Assembly (NCBI GenBank): GCA_041745765.1
Contig: JBGTIH010000001.1
Location: 1 to 64,000, forward strand
Reading direction: 5' to 3'
DNA length: 64,000 bases
From: JAHCHG01 sp041745765
Lineage (GTDB): Bacteria; Acidobacteriota; Blastocatellia; Pyrinomonadales; Pyrinomonadaceae
In this document: piece by piece, positions 16,892 to 26,046 of the stretch
Numbering within the stretch: position 1 is the first letter of the stretch
How the letters are laid out: each line of letters opens with the position of its first letter
Program-made: the position numbers and the translations under genes
Notes under the pieces: generated by a model
The model's input: the letters and a program-made list of their open reading frames with translations, nothing else
What the model was told of the DNA's origin: nothing
Database searches by the model: none

Positions 16892-16951
16892 ATAAATTAT
16901 TAAAGAGAATTCTCAAAAGTCGGTTTGCAGACAGTTAAAGTAAAACTTAAA

Positions 16952-19642
16952 TCAAATCGTTTTATCTTTCAATTGCTTCAAGAGTTTTTTCGCTTCATCC
17001 GGCGTTAAATCTTCGATATTTATTTGGCGCAGTTCGTCTATGACATTTTCATTGGTGATCGCAAAAAGCGAAAATTGGGTTGCCGCTTTTCCTTTTCCCG
17101 ACTGTCCGACTGCCGCTTCAAGAGCGTCGGCATTCGGTTTTATGTCGGAAAAAACCGCCAGTTCGTATTGTTCGAGTTTTGACAAAACTTCACGCGCCCG
17201 CAGAATCGTTTTTTGAGGCAATCCGGCGAGTTTGGCAACGGCGATACCGTAAGATTTCGAGGCTTTTCCTTTCGCTAATTTGTGCAGGAAAACAACATCG
17301 CCGTCTTTTTCGGCTGCCGTTACCTGATAGTTTTTCGCGCCGGGAAGTTTTTCCGCCAGTTCCGTTAATTCGTGATAATGCGTGGCAAACAGCGTTTTGG
17401 CGGAATGTTCGGGCGAATTATGGAGATATTCAGCAACCGCCCAGGCGATTGAAAGTCCGTCGAATGTCGAAGTTCCGCGTCCTATTTCGTCAAGTAAAAT
17501 CAGACTTCGCGGCGTTGAATTATGCAATATCGCCGCAGTTTCGGTCATCTCAACCATAAATGTCGAACGCCCCGAAGCTAAATCATCAGATGCGCCGACT
17601 CGCGTCCAAATTCTGTCTAAAATCGGCAGTCTGGCAGATTTTGCCGGAACAAACGAACCGATTTGTCCCAAAATTTGAATGATCGCAATCTGACGCATAA
17701 TCGTAGATTTTCCGGACATATTCGCGCCGGTAATGACCAGCAAACGGTCGGTCGAATTGTTTAATTTAGTGTCGTTCGGCACAAAATTATCGGTGCCGTA
17801 GGCTTCGACAATCGGATGTCTGCCGTCTCTAATCTCGATTTCGTCGCCGTCGTGCAAAACAGGTGCGGAAAAATTTCTTTTCGCGGCGGTTTCGGCAAGC
17901 GCTGCAAGCACATCCAGAGTCGCCAGAGCGCGGGCGGTTGATTGGAGTTTTTGCGTTTCCCGCGTTACCTTATTTCTGATTTGTTTAAAGAGTTCGATTT
18001 CGATTTCCCCGATTTTTTCTTCCGCTCCTAAAACTTTACTTTCCCATTCTTTTAATTGCGGAGTTGTATATCTTTCGGCGTTTGTCAAAGTTTGCCGCCG
18101 TTCGTAATCTTCCGGTACGCGTGAGATATTTCCTTTGGAAATTTCGATAAAATATCCGAAAACATTAGTGAATTTGATCTTTAAATTATTAATTCCGGTG
18201 CGCTTTTTTTCGGCTTCTTCAAAAGCTGCGATTGTTTGTTTAGCGGATTTGCTGATGTTTCGCAGTTCATCCAAGTCTTCATTAAAACCGTCGCGGATCA
18301 CGCCGCCGTCCGTGATATTCATAGGCGGTTCGTCGGAAATCGCTGTTTCAATTAAATGCCGAATTTCAGGCAGTTCAAAAATATTTTCGCTCAAAACTTG
18401 AAGAAGTAATGCGGACGCGTCTGATAACGTAAAATTAATGTTCGGTGTTTGGGAAAGCGAACGGTTTAATGCCAGCAAATCTCGCGGCGAAGCTGTTCCG
18501 AGATTTAATCTTCCGATCAATCTTTCCAGATCAGTAACTTCTTTTAAAAGATGTCTGATTTTGTCCCGAAAGATCGAATCGGTTAATTCTGTAACAGCGG
18601 AAAGTCTGGTTTGAATTTCACTGCGTTTGACCGAAGGTCGCAGAATCCAGGAGCGCAGAAGTCTTGCGCCCATTCCCGTAACAGTTTCGTCAATCACTCC
18701 TAAAACTGTGCGTTTGTTTGATTTATTGGATTCTCTCGATTCGATGATTTCCAGATTTCTTAGCGTTACAGCGTCTAAAATCATAAAATCATTTGCCTCG
18801 TAAAAACTAATTTCCGAAATATGATTTGCCGAAGCCTTCTGCGTTTCGCGGGCGTAATTAAGACAAGCACCGGCGGCGCGGATCGCTTCCGTTTTGGAAT
18901 CCAAACCGAATCCGGTTAATTCTTTGACATTTAATTGCTGTTTTAATAAATTCTCGCAATCTTCGATGTGAAATAGCCAATCATCGAGCGCGGTCAAAGT
19001 CGTCGAAAATTTTTGCGAATTCGGCGGCGCGATTGAGATGACATTTTCCGGCAAATTGTTTTGATTGAAGCTGCCGAACGAATTTTCAATCAATTGGCTC
19101 AAATTTTCAGGAAAGAGAAGTTCACGCGGCGCGATGTTTTCGATTTCGCTGCAAATGTTGGCAAAAGCCTGTGCGCCTTCAAATTGGGTTGTGAAAAATT
19201 CTCCGGTCGAAAGTTCAAGAAAAGCCGCGCCGAACCGCTCGCCCGCTCCGCACACCGAACCGAGATAAACTGTTTCCTTCGATTCGAGAATCTGCGGATC
19301 AACCGCCGTGCCGGGCGTGATGACGCGCACAACCTCACGTTTAACAAGTTTTTTTTCAGCCGAAGCATCTTCGGTTTGTTCGCAGATGGCGACGCGGTAG
19401 CCTTTTTTGACCAGCCGCGAGATATAATTTGCCGCCGCGTGATGCGGCACGCCGCACATCGGAATCGGATTATTCCCGCTTTTATGCCGCGCCGTCAGAG
19501 TGATTTCCAGTTCTCGCGAACCGATCACCGCATCTTCATTAAATAGCTCGTAAAAATCGCCGAGCCGAAAAAAGAGGAGTGTGCCGGGATATTTTTTTTT
19601 TATTTCCAAATATTGCCGAAGCATCGGCGTTGCATTTTCCAT
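16952..19642 (-). CDS. mutS: DNA mismatch repair protein MutS
   Basis: 896 residues, slightly longer than the E. coli protein (853). It recognises mispairs and starts methyl-directed-type repair with MutL. The mismatch-contact motif Phe-x-Glu is at residues 30-32 (GDFYELF). The connector, lever and clamp domains follow, then the ATPase with Walker A TGANMSGKST, Walker B LILLDEIGRGTSTFDG and a C-terminal helical tail ending KKLLKQLKDKTI. All core motifs are intact. Codons 13-16 hold a run of ten A (EIKKKYPG), a potential slippage point in a repair gene. It leads a minus-strand unit mutS-nagZ-binding protein. Confidence 0.97.
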   Translation of the reverse strand: MENATPMLRQYLEIKKKYPGTLLFFRLGDFYELFNEDAVIGSRELEITLTARHKSGNNPIPMCGVPHHAAANYISRLVKKGYRVAICEQTEDASAEKKLVKREVVRVITPGTAVDPQILESKETVYLGSVCGAGERFGAAFLELSTGEFFTTQFEGAQAFANICSEIENIAPRELLFPENLSQLIENSFGSFNQNNLPENVISIAPPNSQKFSTTLTALDDWLFHIEDCENLLKQQLNVKELTGFGLDSKTEAIRAAGACLNYARETQKASANHISEISFYEANDFMILDAVTLRNLEIIESRESNKSNKRTVLGVIDETVTGMGARLLRSWILRPSVKRSEIQTRLSAVTELTDSIFRDKIRHLLKEVTDLERLIGRLNLGTASPRDLLALNRSLSQTPNINFTLSDASALLLQVLSENIFELPEIRHLIETAISDEPPMNITDGGVIRDGFNEDLDELRNISKSAKQTIAAFEEAEKKRTGINNLKIKFTNVFGYFIEISKGNISRVPEDYERRQTLTNAERYTTPQLKEWESKVLGAEEKIGEIEIELFKQIRNKVTRETQKLQSTARALATLDVLAALAETAAKRNFSAPVLHDGDEIEIRDGRHPIVEAYGTDNFVPNDTKLNNSTDRLLVITGANMSGKSTIMRQIAIIQILGQIGSFVPAKSARLPILDRIWTRVGASDDLASGRSTFMVEMTETAAILHNSTPRSLILLDEIGRGTSTFDGLSIAWAVAEYLHNSPEHSAKTLFATHYHELTELAEKLPGAKNYQVTAAEKDGDVVFLHKLAKGKASKSYGIAVAKLAGLPQKTILRAREVLSKLEQYELAVFSDIKPNADALEAAVGQSGKGKAATQFSLFAITNENVIDELRQINIEDLTPDEAKKLLKQLKDKTI

Positions 19643-19822
19643 AATTGATATTTATAAGGTTGATTTTCGGTAAAATTTTAACGCATAAATCCGATACTTT
19701 AAAATTGCAGTTGATCTTATCGGAAATAAAAAATTTTGGCAGAAAAAAACTCATCTTCTGATTCGTTTATAGGCAATCTGATTTTATTTCCGGTAATCTT
19801 TAGTAAATTTATTAACTCTAAA

Positions 19823-19852
19823 TTGTTAATTTTTAAACACATTTGCTAAAAT
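19823..19852 (+). promoter_or_regulatory. Candidate sigma-70 promoter of the polysaccharide locus
   Basis: TTGTTA (19823-19828) and TAAAAT (19847-19852) are separated by 18 bases and lie about 118 bases before the wza-like start codon. This would give a 5' leader of roughly 110 bases. The interval 19643-19970 between mutS and this operon contains no gene and must hold divergent promoters; I see no clear one for mutS. Confidence 0.5.
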
Positions 19853-19970
19853 ACAGTCTTTCAAGTAATTTTGTAAGAGGTCTGCAAAAAATATACAAAC
19901 TTTTCCAAACTAAAAGAATCAGACGGTCTAAGAATTTTTTCAAACTGAATTTTAAGTTGGAGCCGGATTT

Positions 19971-21053
19971 ATGAAAAGAATTAGAACTTTGTTCGTAATT
20001 GGCTGTGCGCTGTTTTTAAGTAATTTATTTACTTCTGATATTTACGCACAAGACAAAACGGACACAACCGCAAAAGAAATAATAATCACCAATAACCCTG
20101 AAAAGCCCGATCCCAATGATGGATTATCTGAATCAACCCGCCAAGATATTAAACGAGTCGAAGATGCCCAGGTTGCCATAAAAAATCGTTCGGATGACCG
20201 CTATCGAATCGGTTTTCAAGATACATTATCAATACAAGTTTATCGCCACGACGGACTTTCGCAAACAGTCAGCGTTAATCCTGACGGAACAATCCGTTTA
20301 TTCAGAATAGATAATCCGATTGTCGCTGTTTGTAAAACCGAAAGAGAATTGGCTTATACAATCGAAACGCTCTATAAAAATCATTTGCGCAATCCGCAAG
20401 TCAATGTTCGCGCAATTGAACAGAGATCGCAACCGTTTGCCGTAATCGGTGCGGTTCAAAAACCGGGCAGTTTTTTTCTTAATCAAAAAGTTCGTCTGAT
20501 TCAGCTATTATCACTGGCGGGCGGTTTTGATGTCGAAAAAGCGGGAATGATTGTTCAAGTTGCCAGAATCGGAAACCTTTCGGGCTGTGCTGATTCTACA
20601 GAAGGTGCAGGCGAAAATCAGGAAATCGAATTTTTAAAATACAATCTGGCTGATGTCATCAAAGGTGTTCAAAATCCCTGGATGGAACCCGGCGATATTG
20701 TGTCGGTTTTAGTCGCTGAAGAAGCTTACGTTATCGGTGATGTGATTGATCCGACGAATGTTAAATTAACCGGACCGACCACTTTAACTCAAGCTATTGC
20801 AATGGCAAAAGGACTTTCGAAAAATGCAAAAACAGATAAAGTCGTTATTGAAAGACAAGAACCCGGCACGCCTATAAAAACTGAATTAGTATTTAACTTA
20901 AAAGATATTCGGGACAAAAAAATTCCTGACCCTCTTCTTCAGGCAAATGATATTGTTTTAGTTTCAACCGACAGAGGAAAAGCGGCAACTGAGAGTTTAT
21001 TAAAAGCCCTGACAGGTGGAATTGGAAATCTCTTTTTCAGATTTCCGTTGTAA
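19971..21053 (+). CDS. Polysaccharide export outer-membrane protein (Wza/BexD family)
   Basis: 360 residues with a signal peptide (about 1-26, ending SDIYAQ) and no lipobox Cys, unlike classical Wza. The Poly_export domain spans about 78-165 (YRIGFQDTLSIQVYRH, SVNPDGTIRL, LRNPQVNVRAI). SLBB domains follow (FAVIGAVQKPGSF, VIGDVIDPTNVKL). It would form the outer-membrane pore for the polymer assembled by the downstream genes. GGAG lies 8 bases before the start. It is the first gene of the locus and ends 3 bases before the Wzc-like gene, with which it should work as a pair. Confidence 0.92.
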   Translation: MKRIRTLFVIGCALFLSNLFTSDIYAQDKTDTTAKEIIITNNPEKPDPNDGLSESTRQDIKRVEDAQVAIKNRSDDRYRIGFQDTLSIQVYRHDGLSQTVSVNPDGTIRLFRIDNPIVAVCKTERELAYTIETLYKNHLRNPQVNVRAIEQRSQPFAVIGAVQKPGSFFLNQKVRLIQLLSLAGGFDVEKAGMIVQVARIGNLSGCADSTEGAGENQEIEFLKYNLADVIKGVQNPWMEPGDIVSVLVAEEAYVIGDVIDPTNVKLTGPTTLTQAIAMAKGLSKNAKTDKVVIERQEPGTPIKTELVFNLKDIRDKKIPDPLLQANDIVLVSTDRGKAATESLLKALTGGIGNLFFRFPL

Positions 21054-21056
21054 TGT

Positions 21057-23549
21057 ATGAAAGAAAGAAGTGAAATTCAAAAACAAGTGGTTGAAACGGT
21101 TGAATTGGAGCGACCTTTCGAGGCTCAGATACCGGTTTCCGGCGGCAGTCGCTATCCGGGCTATCGAGATGCGTATGCTCAGGAAGGTCTTCAATTAATT
21201 GATTATTGGAGAGCGATCCGCAAACGGTTGTGGCTTGTTATCGGAATTGCGGTTTTAATTACTACTTTGGCGGCTATTTATATGGCGCGAAAGCCGGATA
21301 TTTTTATGGCAAAAGCGGTCGTGCAGGTTGACCTCGAACAGGCGAATCCTGATCTTGTGACCGATAATCGCCGCAACAATATGTCTAATCCTGATCCAGC
21401 ATATTTCAATACGCAGCTTCAGTTACTCGATAGCGAAGGTCTTCTGCGGAGAGTTGTCAAAGATCTGAGCTTAGACAGTAATAAAGAGTTTCAAATAGCA
21501 AAGTCGGGAGATTCTTCATCATTTTTAAGTTCGGTATTAAAATCAGTCGGGCTTGCCGGTGATAGTAAGAAAAAAGAAGAAAAAGGCATCGGAGAAGTTT
21601 CGGTTTCTTTCGATACGACAATTGCTTCCTCGGAGGAAATCGCCGAAGCTATCAGACTTGCCCCGTTTGTTGATCTTCTCAGAAAAAACCTCGGAGTCGA
21701 ACCCGTCAGAGAATCCAGAGCAACGATCAAAGACACGCGGCTCATTGATATAACTTATAGAAATACTGATCCTGAGTTGGCGGCTTTGGTAGTCAATGGC
21801 ATAGCCGGAGCTTTTACTAAATCAAATCAGGAGAAAAAATTCGGTTCATCAAAAAAATCAAGTGAGTTTCTTGATGGAAGAATTGCAAGCCTGCAGAGTG
21901 AAATTAGACAAGGTCAGTTAAGATTAGAGCAATTGAACCGTGAGGCGGGAATTCTTAAACCTGAAAATCAACCTTCAATTGCGATGACCCGTTTAGCGGA
22001 TCTCAATAAAAACTTACTCGAAGCTGAAAACGAAAGAAAAAATGCCGAATCCATCTATTTTTCGGTAAAAGATTCGCCGGAGAAACAAAAAAGTTTAACC
22101 GAAGAGCAGTATATTCGATACGTCACCGAGCGGGAAAATGATATTCGAGGCTTGGTCAATGAAACGACGAAGGACATTGCCAGATTACGGGCAACACGGT
22201 CAAAACTTTTGGAAGAATTTGTTGAAACTGCGCCGGAAATTAAAGAATTTGACCGCCAGATCAGCACTCTCGAAAGTGAAATTATTAAAGCCCGTACGAA
22301 AAACGAGCAATCGCTTGAAGAATTTCGCGGCAGATCAACCAAAACAATTCTGAACAATCTCGAAACAAAATATCTTCAGGCAAAGGCAAAAGAAGATAAA
22401 ATTCGCGGAGCGTATAATCAGCAGTACAGCCTTGCTTCCGGTCAGAATCAATCAGAGGTTTCCATCAGTCTGTTGAAACAGGAAATTGATACAAAACAAG
22501 GTTTCTTAAAAAATCTGATTGACAATCAAAGTCAAACAGATATTTTAGCTTTGGGAACGGACAATAATATAAGCGTTGCCCAAATTGCCATTCCGCCGGA
22601 TACGCCGGTTTCACCGAGACGTTTGACGACGGTTGTTGGCGCATTATTTTTATCAACTCTTTTCGGTATGGGACTGGCTCTTTTCCTAGAGTATCTTGAT
22701 GATACGATCAGAACGACTGAAGAAGTTGAAAATTATCTGCAGCTTCCGGCTCTGGTGGCAATTCCGACAATTGATTCGATGCCGAAACGCCGACTGCTGC
22801 TGGTTGGCGCAAACGGTGAAGAAATAAAAGAAGGTTCGCCGGAATCGCAACTTTTAATTCATACTGATTCACGGTCTTCGCTGGCGGAAGCGTTTCGGCA
22901 ATTAAGAACTTCGATTTTGCTTTCGACAGCCGGACACGCGCCGAAATCACTCTTGATTACATCGAGTCTTCCGGCGGAAGGTAAAACCACAACAGCGATA
23001 AATACGGCGATCAGTTTGGCTCAAACCGGAGCTAAGGTGTTGGTTATAGATGCTGATATGCGTCGTCCGCGCTTGCATTCGATGTTTAACATAAGTAATG
23101 CCGAAGGATTGAGTACGCTGCTTGCTACCGAATTGACCGAGCAGCAAATTTTTGAAGTGGTGCAATATGATGAGGCTTCAAATTTGAATTTGCTGCCATC
23201 CGGACCCGTTCCGCCAAATCCGGCAGAACTTATCGGTTCGGAACAAATGTCGAATTTATTAAAAACTTTACAGGGCAAATTTTCACACGTCGTTGTGGAT
23301 TCACCGCCGATTGCATCATTTACCGATGGAGTTTTGATTGCCTCGATGGTTGATGGAGTGATTTTAGTCGTTCACGCTGGAAAGAGTTCTCGGCAGGTTG
23401 TAAGGCGTTCAAAACAACTTTTAAACGACATCGGTGCGAAGATTTTCGGCGTTGTGTTAAATAACGCAAATCTTAAATCGCAGGATAATTATTATTATTA
23501 TCAAAGTTATTATCACCGTGATAATTATCGCCACGATGACGAAGAATAA
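21057..23549 (+). CDS. Polysaccharide co-polymerase / bacterial tyrosine kinase (Wzc/GumC type)
   Basis: 830 residues in the inner membrane. The order is an N-terminal cytoplasmic tail, transmembrane helix 1 (about 56-75), a Wzz domain with a long coiled-coil periplasmic region (about 270-460), helix 2 (about 525-545), then a cytoplasmic BY-kinase domain. That domain has Walker A SLPAEGKTTT (about 637-646), Walker A' LVIDADMRRPR (about 661-671) and Walker B VVVDSPP (about 743-749). The C-terminal tail has a tyrosine cluster (NYYYYQSYYHRDNY) that is the expected autophosphorylation site controlling chain length and export. The kinase is fused to the co-polymerase as in proteobacterial Wzc, rather than split as in Firmicutes. 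Confidence 0.94.
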   Translation: MKERSEIQKQVVETVELERPFEAQIPVSGGSRYPGYRDAYAQEGLQLIDYWRAIRKRLWLVIGIAVLITTLAAIYMARKPDIFMAKAVVQVDLEQANPDLVTDNRRNNMSNPDPAYFNTQLQLLDSEGLLRRVVKDLSLDSNKEFQIAKSGDSSSFLSSVLKSVGLAGDSKKKEEKGIGEVSVSFDTTIASSEEIAEAIRLAPFVDLLRKNLGVEPVRESRATIKDTRLIDITYRNTDPELAALVVNGIAGAFTKSNQEKKFGSSKKSSEFLDGRIASLQSEIRQGQLRLEQLNREAGILKPENQPSIAMTRLADLNKNLLEAENERKNAESIYFSVKDSPEKQKSLTEEQYIRYVTERENDIRGLVNETTKDIARLRATRSKLLEEFVETAPEIKEFDRQISTLESEIIKARTKNEQSLEEFRGRSTKTILNNLETKYLQAKAKEDKIRGAYNQQYSLASGQNQSEVSISLLKQEIDTKQGFLKNLIDNQSQTDILALGTDNNISVAQIAIPPDTPVSPRRLTTVVGALFLSTLFGMGLALFLEYLDDTIRTTEEVENYLQLPALVAIPTIDSMPKRRLLLVGANGEEIKEGSPESQLLIHTDSRSSLAEAFRQLRTSILLSTAGHAPKSLLITSSLPAEGKTTTAINTAISLAQTGAKVLVIDADMRRPRLHSMFNISNAEGLSTLLATELTEQQIFEVVQYDEASNLNLLPSGPVPPNPAELIGSEQMSNLLKTLQGKFSHVVVDSPPIASFTDGVLIASMVDGVILVVHAGKSSRQVVRRSKQLLNDIGAKIFGVVLNNANLKSQDNYYYYQSYYHRDNYRHDDEE

Positions 23550-23557
23550 TATATTTT

Positions 23558-23612
23558 AAAGAGTAAAAAGAGTTCAATAAGTTTTTCTTATTGGAAGTTC
23601 TTTTTGCTCTTT
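23558..23612 (+). terminator. Long AT-rich hairpin after the tyrosine kinase gene
   Basis: AAAGAGTAAAAAGA and TTCAATAAG pair with CTTATTGGAA and TCTTTTTGCTCTTT across a short T loop. The stem is about 22 base pairs with a few mismatches. It may reduce read-through from the export pair into the sugar and transferase genes, giving polarity within the locus. Confidence 0.6.
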
Positions 23613-23656
23613 ATTTATGCAATTTTGTATAATTAAATTTAAATAAAAAAAAGAAT

Positions 23657-24664
23657 ATGAGTAAACAAACCAAAGTATTGGTTACGGGTGCAGGCGGTTT
23701 CATCGGAAGTCACCTCGTAACGTATTTAAGGGAAAAAGGTTATTGGGTGCGCGGAGTTGATCTGAAATATCCTGAATTCGCTGAAACAGACGCCGATGAA
23801 TTCGAGATTTTAGATTTAAGACGTTGGGACGCGTGTTTGCAAGCGACCAGAAATATTGAAGAAGTCTATGCTTTAGCGGCAGATATGGGCGGAATGGGTT
23901 TTATTTCGGCGCATCACGCGCAAATTCTCTACAATAATTCACTAATCAATCTGCACACGCTCGAAGCGGCGAAAACCAACGGCGTAAAAAGATATTTATA
24001 CACGAGTTCGGCTTGTATCTATCCCGAACATCTTCAAGAAAACACAGATGTTAAACCCTTAAAAGAAGAAGATGCGTATCCGGCGCAGCCGCAAGATGCG
24101 TACGGTTGGGAAAAACTCGTCAGCGAAATTCTCTGTATGCACTACCGCAACGATTACGGACTCGAAACGCGAACAGTTCGTTTCCACAACATTTTCGGTG
24201 AAAAAGGAACATGGGAAGGCGGACGCGAAAAAGCTCCGGCGGCAATGTGCCGGAAAATCGCGCTTGCCAAATTGACCGGAAAACATGACATCGAAATCTG
24301 GGGCGACGGCGAACAAACCCGTTCGTTTTGCTATATAAATGATTGTGTCGAGGGAATTTATCGCCTGATGCGTTCGGATTTTCACGAACCGCTCAACCTC
24401 GGTCAAGACCGGATGGTGACGATCAATCAGCTTGCCGATATTATCGCGGAAATCGCCGGAATCGAAATCGCGAAAAAACATATAGACGGTCCGCAGGGCG
24501 TGCGCGGCAGAAATTCAGACAATGACAAACTCCGCGAAGTTTTAGGCTGGGAGCCGGAAATTTCGCTCGAAGAAGGTTTGAAAACAACCTATCAATGGAT
24601 CGAAGCGGAAGTCGGTAAGAAATTAAACAAGGAGCAAACATTAGTCAAAGGTTCTTCTGTGTAA
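23657..24664 (+). CDS. GDP-mannose 3,5-epimerase-like NAD-dependent epimerase
   Basis: A 335-residue extended SDR enzyme. The Rossmann motif is TGAGGFIGSH (10-19). The rest follows the plant GDP-D-mannose 3,5-epimerase closely: LAADMGGMGFI, SSACIYPE with catalytic Cys120, the YGWEK Tyr149/Lys153 pair, and the diagnostic FHNIFGEKGTWEGGREKAP with Lys192 and CRK Lys200. The plant enzyme makes GDP-L-galactose and GDP-L-gulose from GDP-mannose. Here the product presumably feeds an L-galactose-type residue into the exported polymer. This assignment rests on motif memory; other bacterial epimerases of the same clade may act on related sugars. Confidence 0.85.
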   Translation: MSKQTKVLVTGAGGFIGSHLVTYLREKGYWVRGVDLKYPEFAETDADEFEILDLRRWDACLQATRNIEEVYALAADMGGMGFISAHHAQILYNNSLINLHTLEAAKTNGVKRYLYTSSACIYPEHLQENTDVKPLKEEDAYPAQPQDAYGWEKLVSEILCMHYRNDYGLETRTVRFHNIFGEKGTWEGGREKAPAAMCRKIALAKLTGKHDIEIWGDGEQTRSFCYINDCVEGIYRLMRSDFHEPLNLGQDRMVTINQLADIIAEIAGIEIAKKHIDGPQGVRGRNSDNDKLREVLGWEPEISLEEGLKTTYQWIEAEVGKKLNKEQTLVKGSSV

Positions 24665-24702
24665 TGCTGGAACGCTTTGATAAATGCCAGCTTTGATTTT
24701 TT

Positions 24703-26046
24703 ATGGTTCATAAAGATTTACAAAATCCGGCTTATGTTTCCTGGACAGAGTTTTTAAGAGATTCCGATAAATGGAGTTTCGGGCAAATAGCAAATTATCA
24801 ATTAAAAGAGCTTTGTCGCGCAGTAAAACACGGATACGAAAACACGAAAGGCTATCAAACCCTTTTTGAGAACGCCGGAATTCATCCGGATGACATAAAA
24901 AGTTTTGAAGACTTCGGAAAAATTCCCTTTATTACCAAAACGGATATTCGAGATAATCTGGAAAGTTTTTCGGTAAATACTCCGCATCGTGAATATATCA
25001 CAACGGGCGGAAGCACCGGAATTCCGACCGGAATGTACCGAAATGCCGAAACATTTGCCAAAGAATTAGCTTCAAAAGCGCACCAGTATTACCGCATCGG
25101 CTGGAAAGAGGGCGATAAACAAATAGTTTTTCGAGGTTTGCAGATTGATGATACCGATGGCATATCATTTGTTCCGGAATTTAACGAGCTTCGCTGCTCG
25201 ACGTATGACTTTACACCGGAACGGATGGAAATTTACAGGCAGAGAGCTTTTGAATTTCAGCCGGATTGGCTTCGTTGTTATCCTTCGTCCGGTTATGTAT
25301 TTGCACGTTATTTGAAAGATTCCGGAAAGACTTTTCCTAAAATAAAAGGAATGCTCTGTTCTTCCGAACAATTGTATGACTTTCAAAAAGAGCTTTTCCG
25401 GGAAGTTTTCGGGGAAGATACGAGAATATTCGTTCATTACGGGCATTATGAAATGTCCGCTTTAGCCGGGTTTTGTGAATATACAGATGATTATCACGTT
25501 TTGCCGCAATACGGTTTTGTCGAACTTTTAGATAAAGATAATAATCCTGTAAACAAAAAAGGCGAGATCGGCGAAATTGTCGCTACATCGTTTATAATGA
25601 ATGTTACGCCGTTTATTCGTTTCAGAACTGAAGACTTAGCGGTTTATAAAGGATTCGGCTGCGAAAAATGCGGCAGACCTTATCAAATCTGGGAGAAAAT
25701 CGAGGGAAGATTGCAGGAACTGATTATCGGCAAAACCGGACGAACTATTTCAACTTCAATGCTGAATATGCACGATGATTCATACGACCATTTGAAACAA
25801 TTTCAATTTCACCAAGCTGAACAGGGGATTTTGAATCTTAGATTTGTTCCCAAAGACACGATCAATGAATCAATTATTGAAAAATTAAAAACAAAAATGA
25901 CGGAAAAACTCGGTGCGGATATCGAGTTAAAAATGGAAACAGTTGAAGAAATTCCTTTAACAAAACGCGGGAAACACAGGCTTTTGATACAAGAATTAGA
26001 CTTAAAGTATGATCATCCGGCTTTACACAAGGCAATTGGATTATGA
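24703..26046 (+). CDS. Adenylate-forming enzyme, CapK/PaaK (phenylacetate-CoA ligase-like) family
   Basis: 447 residues. The AMP-binding P-loop TTGGSTGIPTGMY is at about 100-112, and a central HYGHYEMSALAGFCEY, a FIRFRTEDLAVY segment and GRLQELIIGKTGR match the CapK/PaaK branch. A CEKC pair with GRPYQIWEKIEGR near residues 322-340 corresponds to that branch's usual Cys cluster. The family activates a carboxylate with ATP, often as a CoA thioester; CapK-like members are common in capsule loci, where the reaction is unknown. It overlaps the DUF362 gene by four bases (ATGA), a strong hint of a joint function. The upstream ribosome-binding site is weak. Confidence 0.85.
   Translation: MVHKDLQNPAYVSWTEFLRDSDKWSFGQIANYQLKELCRAVKHGYENTKGYQTLFENAGIHPDDIKSFEDFGKIPFITKTDIRDNLESFSVNTPHREYITTGGSTGIPTGMYRNAETFAKELASKAHQYYRIGWKEGDKQIVFRGLQIDDTDGISFVPEFNELRCSTYDFTPERMEIYRQRAFEFQPDWLRCYPSSGYVFARYLKDSGKTFPKIKGMLCSSEQLYDFQKELFREVFGEDTRIFVHYGHYEMSALAGFCEYTDDYHVLPQYGFVELLDKDNNPVNKKGEIGEIVATSFIMNVTPFIRFRTEDLAVYKGFGCEKCGRPYQIWEKIEGRLQELIIGKTGRTISTSMLNMHDDSYDHLKQFQFHQAEQGILNLRFVPKDTINESIIEKLKTKMTEKLGADIELKMETVEEIPLTKRGKHRLLIQELDLKYDHPALHKAIGL

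Noticed and set aside
17080..17678. Two plus-strand frames of 98-159 codons opposite mutS
   Set aside because: Overlapping antisense frames rich in Arg, Pro and Leu produced by the codon pattern of mutS.
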